Below are positions 32,533 through 40,581 of a stretch of DNA of 64,000 nt, piece after piece. Below the pieces are notes generated by a model, which ran no database searches, was not told the DNA's origin, and saw only the letters and a program-made list of their open reading frames with translations. The position numbers and the translations under genes are program-made. The stretch covers positions 1-64,000 of the forward strand of contig JAPWHL010000005.1 in NCBI GenBank assembly GCA_027214255.1, in the 5' to 3' direction. This DNA is from Roseovarius aestuarii. GTDB taxonomy: Bacteria > Pseudomonadota > Alphaproteobacteria > Rhodobacterales > Rhodobacteraceae. Position 1 is the first letter of the stretch; each line of letters begins with the position of its first letter.

Positions 32533-35350
32533 ACAGCCCGATCTTGACCTGTCGCCGCATGTTTCGGACGAGGTGCGCAAGACGACCTGCTACATGTGTG
32601 CCTGCCGCTGCGGGATCAACGTGCATATGAAGGGCGGCAAGGTTGCCTATATCGAGGGAAACCGCGATCACCCAGTAAACAAGGGCGTGTTATGCGCCAA
32701 GGGATCTGCGGGCATCATGCAGCACAACGCGCCGTCGCGTCTGCGCGCGCCGCTGAAACGTGTCGGCCCGCGTGGCTCGGGCGAGTTCGAGGAAATCAGC
32801 TGGGACGAGGCGCTGGAGATGGCCGTCGGCTGGCTCGCGCCCCTGCGCGCCGAGGCGCCTGAAAAGCTGGCGTTTTTCACCGGGCGTGATCAATCACAGT
32901 CGTTCACCAGCTTCTGGGCGCAAAATTTCGGCACCCCCAATTACGCCGCCCATGGCGGATTTTGCAGCGTCAACATGGCGGCGGCGGGGATCTATACGAT
33001 GGGCGGCGCATTCTGGGAATTCGGTCAGCCCGATTGGGACCATACCAAGTTGTTCATGCTGTTCGGTGTCGCCGAAGACCATGATAGTAACCCGATCAAG
33101 ATGGGGCTGGGCAAGATCAAGGCGCGCGGCGCGCGGGTGATTGGCGTCAACCCCATTCGCAGCGGTTACAATGCCATTGCCGACGATTGGGTCGGCATCA
33201 CACCGGGCACGGACGGGCTGTTTATCCTGTCGCTGGTGCATGTGCTTATGAAGGCGGGCAAGATCGATCTGGATTACCTTGCGCGCTATACAAATGCGCC
33301 CGTGCTGGTGAACAGTGACCCCAAATCGCCCGAACATGGCCTGTTGATGCGCGACTCTGACGGCAAGCCTTTGGTGATCGATCGCAACACCGGAAAACTG
33401 GCGGCGTTTGACACGCCCGGCGTGCGCCCCGATCTGCACGCCACCCATCGTGCGGCGGGTATCACCCATCGCCCGGTCATGCACCTGATGGCCGAACGGT
33501 ATCTGGACGAACAATACGCGCCCGAGGCCGTGGCCGGACGCTGCGGTATACCCGCCAGCCGCATCCGCGCCATCGCGTCCGAAATAGCGCGCGTTGCTTT
33601 TGACGAGGCTATCGAGCTGGACCGCGAGTGGACCGATTTCCGCGGTGAAACCCACAAGACCATGACAGGTCGCCCGGTTAGCTTTCACGCGATGCGCGGG
33701 ATCAGCGCGCATTCCAACGGCTTCCAAACCTGTCGCGCGCTGCATGTGTTGCAAATCCTGCTGGGCACGGTCGAGGTCCCCGGCGGCTTTCGCTTTAAAC
33801 CGCCCTATCCCAAACCGGTCAGTGCCCACCCCAAACCCCATTGCAAGGTGACCCCCGGCAAGCCGCTGGATGGCCCGCATCTGGGCTATGTCAGCGGTCC
33901 CGACGATCTGTGCCTCAAAGATGACGGCAGCCCGGCCCGCATCGACAAGGCTTATACATGGGACAACCCAATGAGTGCGCATGGGTTGATGCATATGGTG
34001 ATTTCCAACGCACATGCGGGCGATCCCTACAAGATCGATACGCTGTTCATGTATATGGCCAATATGTCGTGGAACTCGTCCATGAACACCGGCGGCGTGA
34101 TGGAGATGCTGACAGACACCGATGAAAACGGCGATTATGTCATCCCCCGTATTATCTATTCCGATGCCTACAGCAGCGAGATGGTGGCCTATGCCGACCT
34201 GATCCTGCCCGACACAACCTATCTGGAACGCCACGACTGTATCTCGCTGCTGGATCGTCCGATCTGCGAGGCCGACGCTGCCGCTGATGCCATCCGCTGG
34301 CCGGTGGTCGAACCCAACCGCGACGTGCGCGGTTTTCAGTCGGTGCTGTGTGATTTGGGCGCACGCTTGAATTTGCCGGGCTTCACCACCGCCGATGGTG
34401 GCCAGAAATACGCGGACTACGCCGATTACATCACCAATCACGAACGTAAGCCGGGTATCGGTCCACTGGCCGGATGGCGTATGGGCGAAAACGGCCTGAC
34501 CGATGGCCGGGGCAGCCCGAATGAAGCGCAGCTAGACGCCTATATCGAAAACGGCGGCTTTTTTGCATCGCATATCCCCGAAAACGCGGCCTACTACAAA
34601 CCGTGGAACACAGCCTATCAGGAATGGGCGGTTGGCATGGGCCTGTTTGACAGCCCGCAAAGCTATATTTTTGACCTCTACGCCGAGCCTTTGCGCCGTT
34701 TCCAACTGGCCGCCGAAGGCCACGGCACCCGCCAGCCCCCCGATCACCTGCGCGAGCGGATCAAAACCACGCTTGATCCGCTGCCGATCTGGTATGCGCC
34801 GTTTGAGGATGCACATGTCGACCCGGTGGAATTCCCTATCCACGCGCTTACCCAACGGCCCATGGCGATGTATCACAGCTGGGGATCGCAAAACGCGTGG
34901 CTGCGCCAACTGCATGGGCATAACCCGCTCTACCTGCCGACAAAACTGTTCAACGCACATGGGTTCGTCGATGGCGATTGGGCGCAGGTAACATCGGCCC
35001 ATGGCAGTATCACAGTTCCCGTGGCCCACATGGCGGCACTGAACGAAAATACCGTCTGGACATGGAATGCCATCGGTAAACGCAAGGGCGCATGGGCGCT
35101 CGACACAGACGCACCCGAGGCAACCAAGGGCTTTTTGCTAAACCATCTGATCCACGAATTGCTCCCGCCCAAAGGTGACGGGCTGCGCTGGGCCAACTCG
35201 GACCCGGTGACAGGACAGGCCGCGTGGTTTGATCTGCGCGTCAAACTGCAAAAAGTTCCGCCCCCCGATCAATCGCACCCGGTTTTGGAGCCGATCACGT
35301 CCCCTGTCGGCACCGGGCCCGATACCTTGGCATGGAAGGTCGGCACATGA
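32522..35350 (+). CDS. soeA: Sulfite dehydrogenase molybdopterin subunit SoeA
   Basis: A 942-residue complex-iron-sulfur molybdoenzyme subunit, probably SoeA of the cytoplasmic sulfite dehydrogenase SoeABC, which oxidises sulfite to sulfate. The N-terminal [4Fe-4S] motif is C-x2-C-x3-C-x27-C at residues 23, 26, 30 and 58. The likely molybdenum-ligand cysteine is Cys148 in GGFCSVNM. There is no twin-arginine signal peptide, so the enzyme should face the cytoplasm, as SoeA does and as sulfite released by Xsc requires. The closest families, polysulfide and thiosulfate reductases PsrA/PhsA, are normally exported. Start and overlap (11 bases into ackA) support one operon. Confidence 0.87.
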   Translation: MLHKQPDLDLSPHVSDEVRKTTCYMCACRCGINVHMKGGKVAYIEGNRDHPVNKGVLCAKGSAGIMQHNAPSRLRAPLKRVGPRGSGEFEEISWDEALEMAVGWLAPLRAEAPEKLAFFTGRDQSQSFTSFWAQNFGTPNYAAHGGFCSVNMAAAGIYTMGGAFWEFGQPDWDHTKLFMLFGVAEDHDSNPIKMGLGKIKARGARVIGVNPIRSGYNAIADDWVGITPGTDGLFILSLVHVLMKAGKIDLDYLARYTNAPVLVNSDPKSPEHGLLMRDSDGKPLVIDRNTGKLAAFDTPGVRPDLHATHRAAGITHRPVMHLMAERYLDEQYAPEAVAGRCGIPASRIRAIASEIARVAFDEAIELDREWTDFRGETHKTMTGRPVSFHAMRGISAHSNGFQTCRALHVLQILLGTVEVPGGFRFKPPYPKPVSAHPKPHCKVTPGKPLDGPHLGYVSGPDDLCLKDDGSPARIDKAYTWDNPMSAHGLMHMVISNAHAGDPYKIDTLFMYMANMSWNSSMNTGGVMEMLTDTDENGDYVIPRIIYSDAYSSEMVAYADLILPDTTYLERHDCISLLDRPICEADAAADAIRWPVVEPNRDVRGFQSVLCDLGARLNLPGFTTADGGQKYADYADYITNHERKPGIGPLAGWRMGENGLTDGRGSPNEAQLDAYIENGGFFASHIPENAAYYKPWNTAYQEWAVGMGLFDSPQSYIFDLYAEPLRRFQLAAEGHGTRQPPDHLRERIKTTLDPLPIWYAPFEDAHVDPVEFPIHALTQRPMAMYHSWGSQNAWLRQLHGHNPLYLPTKLFNAHGFVDGDWAQVTSAHGSITVPVAHMAALNENTVWTWNAIGKRKGAWALDTDAPEATKGFLLNHLIHELLPPKGDGLRWANSDPVTGQAAWFDLRVKLQKVPPPDQSHPVLEPITSPVGTGPDTLAWKVGT

Positions 35351-35374
35351 CCTGCGCATGCGCCACCTCATCCA

Positions 35375-35400
35375 ATCTTCTGGCCAAAAATATCCCGGGG
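35375..35400 (-). repeat. Dispersed intergenic element, copy 4
   Basis: On the minus strand it reads CCCCGGGATATTTTTGGCCA followed by GAAGAT. It occupies the 100-base gap between soeA and soeB, in opposite orientation to the operon. It is the cleanest copy and the nearest to copy 2. Confidence 0.65.
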
Positions 35401-35450
35401 GTGCGGGGGTTGGCCCTCGCGTTGTGCCGGGCAAATTCCGGAGCGCTTTC

Positions 35451-36224
35451 ATGACCACGCTTCCTTCCTCGACCCAAAAGAAACTCGGTCTTGTGATCGA
35501 TCTGGATACCTGCGTCGGCTGTCATGCCTGCGTGATCAGTTGCAAAGGCTGGAACACCGAAAACTATGGCGCGCCGCTCAGTGATCAGGAGGCCTATGGG
35601 GCGAACCCGTCGGGGACGTTCCTCAACCGGGTGCACAGCTATGAGGTACAGCCGCTGGCCACATCCGACAAGGTTCAGCCCGCTGCACAGCTGTTTCATT
35701 TCCCCAAATCCTGCTTGCATTGCGAGGACGCGCCTTGCGTCACAGTCTGCCCCACCGGGGCCAGCTATAAACGGGTCGAAGACGGGATCGTTCTGGTGAA
35801 CGAAAGCGACTGTATCGGATGCGGGTTATGCGCATGGGCCTGCCCTTACGGTGCGCGCGAAATGGACGCCAAGGAAGGCGTCATGAAAAAATGCACGCTC
35901 TGTGTGGATCGCATCTACAATGACAACCTCCCCGAAGAAGACCGACAGCCTGCCTGCGTACGCACCTGCCCGGCGGGTGCACGCCACTTTGGCGATTTTG
36001 CAGATCCCGACAGTGCCGTCAGCCGCCTGACGGCAGAACGTGGCGGCGTTGACCTGATGCCAGAACAAGGCACCAAGCCGGTCAATAAATACCTTCCGCC
36101 GCGCCCCAAGGATCAGTTGGACAGCGCCGAGCATATCGACATACTTGCGCCCTATCTGGAACCGGTCGCCGACACGCCCAAAGGGTTTATTGGTTGGCTC
36201 GATAAGGCACTGGAGAAGATCTGA
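35451..36224 (+). CDS. soeB: Sulfite dehydrogenase iron-sulfur subunit SoeB
   Basis: A 257-residue ferredoxin-like electron-transfer subunit carrying four [4Fe-4S] clusters between SoeA and SoeC. Cysteine motifs in order are CVGCHACVISC near residue 22, CLHCEDAPCVTVCPTGA near 86, CIGCGLCAWACPYGA near 122, and CTLCVDR with CVRTCPAGA near 145-175. No transmembrane helix or signal peptide is present. The ATG at 35451 follows a GGAG site; the frame is open upstream through the element-containing gap. It ends one base before soeC. The same architecture serves DmsB and PsrB, so the sulfite assignment depends on the operon. Confidence 0.9.
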   Translation: MTTLPSSTQKKLGLVIDLDTCVGCHACVISCKGWNTENYGAPLSDQEAYGANPSGTFLNRVHSYEVQPLATSDKVQPAAQLFHFPKSCLHCEDAPCVTVCPTGASYKRVEDGIVLVNESDCIGCGLCAWACPYGAREMDAKEGVMKKCTLCVDRIYNDNLPEEDRQPACVRTCPAGARHFGDFADPDSAVSRLTAERGGVDLMPEQGTKPVNKYLPPRPKDQLDSAEHIDILAPYLEPVADTPKGFIGWLDKALEKI

Positions 36225-36225
36225 C

Positions 36226-37098
36226 ATGCATCCCGCCCCATCCGTTATCATCTTTTCCACCTTGTCCGGCCTCGGCTTTGGCCTGCTGTTCTGGCTGGGC
36301 TTGGGTTTACCCTCTGTCACAGGTGGAACGGCATTTGCGTTTTTCACTATTGCCTACCTGCTGGCGGTGGGCGGATTGATCGCGTCCACCTTCCACCTTG
36401 GTCATCCCGAACGCGCGCTCAAGGCCTTTACGCAATGGCGGTCCAGCTGGCTCAGCCGCGAGGCATGGGCCTCGGTGGTGGCGCTTCTGGTGATGGCATT
36501 GTTCGGCGCAGGGGTGGTATTTGCCGGTGCGCGTTGGGGCCTTGTCGGTGTGGCGGGCGCGGTGTTGTCTATGGCCGTCGTTTTTACCACATCCATGATC
36601 TATGCGCAGATGCGCACCGTACCACGGTGGAAAACACCGCTGACGCCGGCCTTGTTTTTGGCAGTTTCGCTGGCGGGCGGAGCATTGCTGGCCGGTCAAA
36701 TTGTGTTGGCGATGACATTGTTACCCGTCGCTGGGGTTATTCAGGTGGCGTGGTGGGTACGGGGCGATACGGCCTTGGCTCAAAGCGGTACAACTCTTGG
36801 CACGGCGACCCAATTGCCCGGAACCGTGCGCGCGTTCGAACCACCCCATACCGGCACGAACTATCTGCTGCGCGAATTCGTCTACGTGGTCGGGCGCAAA
36901 CATGCGCTAAAACTGCGCATCATATCGCTGGGCCTTGGCTACATTCTGCCCATCCTCGTGTTGTTGCTTCCGTTTTCCCATGTTGCGGCGGCGCTGGCTG
37001 TGCTCAGCCACATCGCGGGCGTCGCCACCTCGCGCTGGCTGTTTTTCGCCGAGGCCGAGCATGTGGTAGGCCTCTATTATGGCAAACGCGCGGCGTGA
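36226..37098 (+). CDS. soeC: Sulfite dehydrogenase membrane anchor SoeC
   Basis: A 290-residue DmsC-type membrane subunit with about eight helices that exchanges electrons with quinone. The family signature STFHLGHPERALKAFTQWRSSWLSREAW lies between helices 2 and 3. The C-terminal helix ends with SRWLFFAEAEHVVGLYYGKRA, also typical. It starts one base after soeB stops, so translation is coupled. The conserved His and Arg near the second helix are the likely quinone-facing residues by family analogy. A 54-base gap with a degenerate dispersed element separates it from hutD. Confidence 0.9.
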   Translation: MHPAPSVIIFSTLSGLGFGLLFWLGLGLPSVTGGTAFAFFTIAYLLAVGGLIASTFHLGHPERALKAFTQWRSSWLSREAWASVVALLVMALFGAGVVFAGARWGLVGVAGAVLSMAVVFTTSMIYAQMRTVPRWKTPLTPALFLAVSLAGGALLAGQIVLAMTLLPVAGVIQVAWWVRGDTALAQSGTTLGTATQLPGTVRAFEPPHTGTNYLLREFVYVVGRKHALKLRIISLGLGYILPILVLLLPFSHVAAALAVLSHIAGVATSRWLFFAEAEHVVGLYYGKRAA

Positions 37099-37110
37099 CG
37101 CTTTGCTTTC

Positions 37111-37131
37111 TTTTTCTTGGTAAAAATACCC
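37111..37131 (-). repeat. Dispersed intergenic element, copy 5 (degenerate)
   Basis: On the minus strand it reads GGGTATTTTTACCAAGAAAA. It lies in the soeC-hutD gap, in the same orientation as copy 4. It lacks the GATG ending, so its membership is less sure than copies 1 to 4. Confidence 0.4.
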
Positions 37132-37152
37132 AAATCCTACCGTAGGAGTCAG

Positions 37153-37683
37153 ATGTACAGTTTCGATTCTCGCACCATCGCCGCGACACCATGGGTCAAC
37201 GGTGCTGGTACACGTCAGGAGCTGGCGGCCAGCGCGCTGGAGGGCATCCCTTGGCGCTTCAGCAGCGCTCAGATTGATCGTGACTGCCCGTTTTCCACCT
37301 ATCCCGGTCTGGCGCGACAACATGTGATCGTCGACGGCTTGGGCACCTGTTTGACCGGCGCGGGGATTGATCTGGATGTCATCCCGCTAAGCCCTGTTGC
37401 GTTTGACGGAGACACCGCGCTGGAATGCCGGTTAAAGGACGGACCCTGCACGGCGATGAATGTCGTCTATGACCCGGCACACATCCGGGCGGAGCTCTCG
37501 GTGCTTTATGCGGGCGCGCATGATGTCGTCGCGCGCGAGCTGGTGGTGTTTTGCCTCTTTGGTGCGGCATCTGTGAATGGGGCTGGGATTACGATGGGAC
37601 AGGGAGCTGTGGTCGAGGGCCGCGCCACGGTGACGGTCAATCCCGCCGCGTGTGTCCTTTGTGCGATGATGGACCCGATCTGA
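37153..37683 (+). CDS. HutD-family cupin protein
   Basis: A 176-residue cupin-like protein of the HutD family, often encoded with histidine-utilisation genes and proposed to act as a regulator or metabolite sensor. The N-terminus has TPWVNGAGTRQELA, matching the WKNGGG-R-E-(I/L) motif of HutD, followed by WRFSSAQIDRDCPFSTYPGLARQHVIVDG. No other hut gene is in the window. An AGGAG site precedes the ATG. It follows soeC by 54 bases and may be read through from the taurine operon, but a functional link to sulfonate metabolism is not shown. A strong terminator follows. Confidence 0.83.
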   Translation: MYSFDSRTIAATPWVNGAGTRQELAASALEGIPWRFSSAQIDRDCPFSTYPGLARQHVIVDGLGTCLTGAGIDLDVIPLSPVAFDGDTALECRLKDGPCTAMNVVYDPAHIRAELSVLYAGAHDVVARELVVFCLFGAASVNGAGITMGQGAVVEGRATVTVNPAACVLCAMMDPI

Positions 37684-37735
37684 CTGCTGCAGTGATGCAG
37701 CCACAGTTGCGCCATCGCCTGTGGACGTAGGAAAA

Positions 37736-37764
37736 AGGCCCCGCATTTTCATGCGGGGCCTTTT
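37736..37764. terminator. Bidirectional terminator between hutD and rpsA
   Basis: A 10-pair stem AGGCCCCGCAT / ATGCGGGGCCT with a TTTC loop, with TTTT on the plus side and AAAAA on the other. It can end hutD on the plus strand and rpsA on the minus strand. Confidence 0.92.
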
Positions 37765-37797
37765 GTCGATTTTCGATCACGTCAAACGATCGGACGA

Positions 37798-39480
37798 TCA
37801 GTCGTCCGAAGGTTTCAGTGCTGCGCCTAGGATATCGCCCAGCGACGCACCCGAATCGGACGAGCCATACTGTTCGACGGCTTCTTTTTCTTCTGCGATC
37901 TCGCGTGCTTTGATCGACAGGCCCAGACGGCGGGTCTTGCTGTCCACGTTTGTCACGCGCACATCGACCTTGTTGCCAACCGAGAAGCGGTCAGGGCGCT
38001 GTTCGGCACGATCACGCGACAGGTCCGAGCGGCGGATGAAGGATTTCATGCCTTCATATTCCACTTCGATGCCACCGTCTTCGATCGAGGTCACTTCGAC
38101 AGTGATGATCGATCCACGCTTCACGCCGCCCACGGCTTCGGCGAACTTGTCACCACCCAGGGCTTTGATCGACAGCGAGATACGCTCTTTGTCTGTGTCA
38201 ACTTCGGACACAACCGCCTGAACCATGTCGCCTTTGCGATAGTTCTGGATTGCATCTTCGCCACGCTCGTCCCAGCTGATGTCGCTGAGGTGAACCATGC
38301 CGTCGATTTCGCCTTCGAGGCCAATGAACAGACCGAATTCGGTGATGTTTTTGACTTCGCCTTCGACTTCGGTACCCTCGGGGTGTGTTTCTGCAAACAC
38401 TTCCCATGGGTTGCGCATGGTCTGTTTCAGGCCCAGAGACACGCGGCGCTTGGCACCGTCGATTTCCAGAACCATGACTTCGACTTCTTGGCTTGTCGAA
38501 ACGATCTTGCCAGGATGCACGTTCTTCTTGGTCCAGGACATTTCGCTGACGTGAACCAGACCTTCAACACCGGGCTCCAGCTCAACAAAGGCACCGTAAT
38601 CGGTGATGTTTGTCACGCGGCCAGTGTGGGTGGATTCCAGCGGGTACTTGGCGGCAACCAGATCCCATGGATCTTCTTGCAGCTGCTTCATGCCCAAGGA
38701 GATACGGTGCGTTTCCTTGTTGATCTTGATCACTTGAACCTTGACCGTTTCGCCAATGGCGAGAATCTCGGACGGGTGGTTCACACGGCGCCATGCCATG
38801 TCGGTGACGTGCAGCAGGCCGTCAACACCGCCCAGATCGACGAACGCGCCGTATTCTGTGATGTTCTTGACGACGCCGTCAACATTGTCACCTTCGGTCA
38901 GCTTGCCGATGACTTCGGCGCGCTGCTCGGCACGTGATTCTTCAAGGATGGCACGACGCGATACAACGATGTTGCCACGACGGCGGTCCATTTTCAGAAC
39001 CTGGAACGGCTGCTTGAGACCCATCAATGGGCCAGCGTCGCGCACGGGGCGTACATCGACCTGCGAACCGGGCAGGAACGCAACTGCGCCGCCCAGATCG
39101 ACGGTAAAGCCACCTTTGACGCGGCCAAAGATCGCACCTTCGACACGCTCTTCGTCGGCATATGCCTTTTCCAGACGGTCCCAGGCTTCTTCGCGACGGG
39201 CCATTTCACGCGAAATGACGGCTTCGCCGCGCGAGTTCTCTGCCGAGCGCAGGAACACTTCGACTTCGTCGCCGACATTGATGTCAGGCGCTTCGCCGGG
39301 GTTTGCGAATTCTTTCAGATCAACGCGGCCTTCCATTTTGTAGCCGACGTCGATGATGGCTTGGCCCGCTTCAACAGCGATAACCTTGCCTTTGACAACT
39401 GTGCCCTCTTCGGGCGTGTCCATTTCGAAGCTTTCATTCAGAAGGGCTTCGAAGTCTTCCATAGATGCGTTTTGAGCCAT
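37798..39480 (-). CDS. rpsA: 30S ribosomal protein S1
   Basis: A 560-residue ribosomal protein that binds mRNA leaders and helps load them on the 30S subunit. Six S1 RNA-binding repeats are visible across the length, with repeated GxVxxITxYGAFVxLxxVxGLxHxSxM blocks such as NITEYGAFVDLGGVDGLLHV and NITDYGAFVELEPGVEGLVH. The N-terminus begins MAQNASMEDFEALLNESFEM. The ATG at 39480 is preferred to one 12 bases upstream because it matches the family start. Gene order after cmk is usual for alphaproteobacteria, but ihfB, which often follows rpsA, is absent here. It has its own leader with a possible attenuator. Confidence 0.96.
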   Translation of the reverse strand: MAQNASMEDFEALLNESFEMDTPEEGTVVKGKVIAVEAGQAIIDVGYKMEGRVDLKEFANPGEAPDINVGDEVEVFLRSAENSRGEAVISREMARREEAWDRLEKAYADEERVEGAIFGRVKGGFTVDLGGAVAFLPGSQVDVRPVRDAGPLMGLKQPFQVLKMDRRRGNIVVSRRAILEESRAEQRAEVIGKLTEGDNVDGVVKNITEYGAFVDLGGVDGLLHVTDMAWRRVNHPSEILAIGETVKVQVIKINKETHRISLGMKQLQEDPWDLVAAKYPLESTHTGRVTNITDYGAFVELEPGVEGLVHVSEMSWTKKNVHPGKIVSTSQEVEVMVLEIDGAKRRVSLGLKQTMRNPWEVFAETHPEGTEVEGEVKNITEFGLFIGLEGEIDGMVHLSDISWDERGEDAIQNYRKGDMVQAVVSEVDTDKERISLSIKALGGDKFAEAVGGVKRGSIITVEVTSIEDGGIEVEYEGMKSFIRRSDLSRDRAEQRPDRFSVGNKVDVRVTNVDSKTRRLGLSIKAREIAEEKEAVEQYGSSDSGASLGDILGAALKPSDD

Positions 39481-39574
39481 GTGGCGTTTCAATCCTAACT
39501 AATGTTTATACGGGCCGCGCGGTTGTCTCCGCCGGTCTTTTACGGGTGTGTCAGCGTAGAGATTCGCAAAACGG

Positions 39575-39600
39575 GAAAAAGGGCCGGAGGTTCCGACCCT
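39575..39600 (-). terminator. Terminator or attenuator in the cmk-rpsA gap
   Basis: On the minus strand an 8-pair stem (AGGGTCGG / CCGGCCCT, with one G-U pair) is followed by TTTTT. It lies about 180 bases after the cmk stop and 95 before the rpsA start. Because a promoter candidate lies upstream of it, it may attenuate rpsA rather than merely end cmk. Confidence 0.55.
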
Positions 39601-39650
39601 GCCTGTTTCCGGGTGTTTTGCGACGTTGTACACCGTGCCGACAGGCGCGC

Positions 39651-39679
39651 GTATAGTGCGATTAGACGCAGAAGGCAAG
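39651..39679 (-). promoter_or_regulatory. Candidate sigma-70 promoter upstream of rpsA
   Basis: On the minus strand TTGCCT (39679-39674) and TATACG (39656-39651) are separated by 17 bases. Transcription would run towards rpsA and through the hairpin at 39575-39600. A second -10-like TATAAA lies nearer rpsA without a good -35 box. Confidence 0.4.
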
Positions 39680-39778
39680 GCAAGCCAGCGCGTGTTTGCC
39701 AATACTGCAACGGTTACCCGTCTGGCGGGGTGGGCTGGCAGAGCACATGATGCGAGAGGTGCGGCTGGATTGGGGGGG

Positions 39779-40387
39779 TTACCCCATGCGCTTGCGCACA
39801 GTGTCCAATGCGGCCTCGATCGCCTGATCGATTGACATCAAGGATGTATCGAGCTGCACCGCGTCATCGGCGGGTTTCAGCGGGGCCGTGGCGCGGGCGC
39901 TGTCGCGGGCGTCGCGTTGGCGCAGGTCTTCCAGCACGTCTTCCAGTGTAACATCGTGACCGTTGCCTGTCAGTTCGGCGTGGCGGCGTTGGGCGCGGAC
40001 GGTGTCACTGGCCGTGATAAACAGTTTCACCTCGGCATCGGGGCAGATCACCGTGCCAATGTCGCGCCCGTCCAGAACCGCGCCGCCGGCGCGGCGCGCA
40101 AAGGCACGTTGAAAATCAATCAGCGCCTGACGGACTTCGGGAACGGCGGCGATGCGGCTTGCAGCCTGCGCGACTTCGGGGGTGCGTAGATTGTCGGCTT
40201 TCAGGTCCTCGGCAGTCAGGGCCTGTGCAGCCTCAATCGCATCGGTTCCATCCAGCGTGCGCCGCCCGGTGGCGCGATAAAGCAGACCAGTGTCCAGATG
40301 GGCAAAGCCGAAATGGTCGGCCAGGCGGCGTGCTACGGTGCCCTTGCCCGCCGCCGCGGGGCCATCAATTGCGATTGTGAAACTCAT
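39779..40387 (-). CDS. cmk: Cytidylate kinase
   Basis: A 202-residue NMP kinase that phosphorylates CMP and dCMP. The P-loop is [11 protein letters not shown] at residues 7-17. The CMP-binding region has [11 protein letters not shown] near residue 30 and [18 protein letters not shown] near 125, followed by the lid segment [14 protein letters not shown] and [21 protein letters not shown]. Length is normal for alphaproteobacterial Cmk. The ATG at 40387 directly precedes the P-loop region; an upstream extension to 40546 is not conserved in the family. Followed by rpsA about 300 bases downstream on the same strand. Confidence 0.95.
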   Translation of the reverse strand: MSFTIAIDGPAAAGKGTVARRLADHFGFAHLDTGLLYRATGRRTLDGTDAIEAAQALTAEDLKADNLRTPEVAQAASRIAAVPEVRQALIDFQRAFARRAGGAVLDGRDIGTVICPDAEVKLFITASDTVRAQRRHAELTGNGHDVTLEDVLEDLRQRDARDSARATAPLKPADDAVQLDTSLMSIDQAIEAALDTVRKRMG

Positions 40388-40581
40388 GGGGTGCCTCGTG
40401 CTGTGTTCAAGGTGAATAGCGCGTTTTGGCTTGGCGTTGAACCCGTAAATGCCCAAAGCGTCAACCAGAGCCACAAGCCGATGCGATGCGCATTGGATGA
40501 CTACATGCCCCGGTCCTGCTTTGGAAGCGTCGCGGATTCGACCCAAGAGGCCCCGGCGCAGCGGCGGGACAAAGGCGCAGA

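Noticed and set aside
32894-34441. A 515-codon minus-strand frame opposite soeA
   Set aside because: It lies wholly inside a conserved molybdoenzyme gene and has the His/Gly/Val-rich composition of an antisense artefact.
39502-39750. An 82-codon plus-strand frame between rpsA and cmk
   Set aside because: It overlaps the promoter and hairpin on the other strand and has no ribosome binding site or homology that I recognise.
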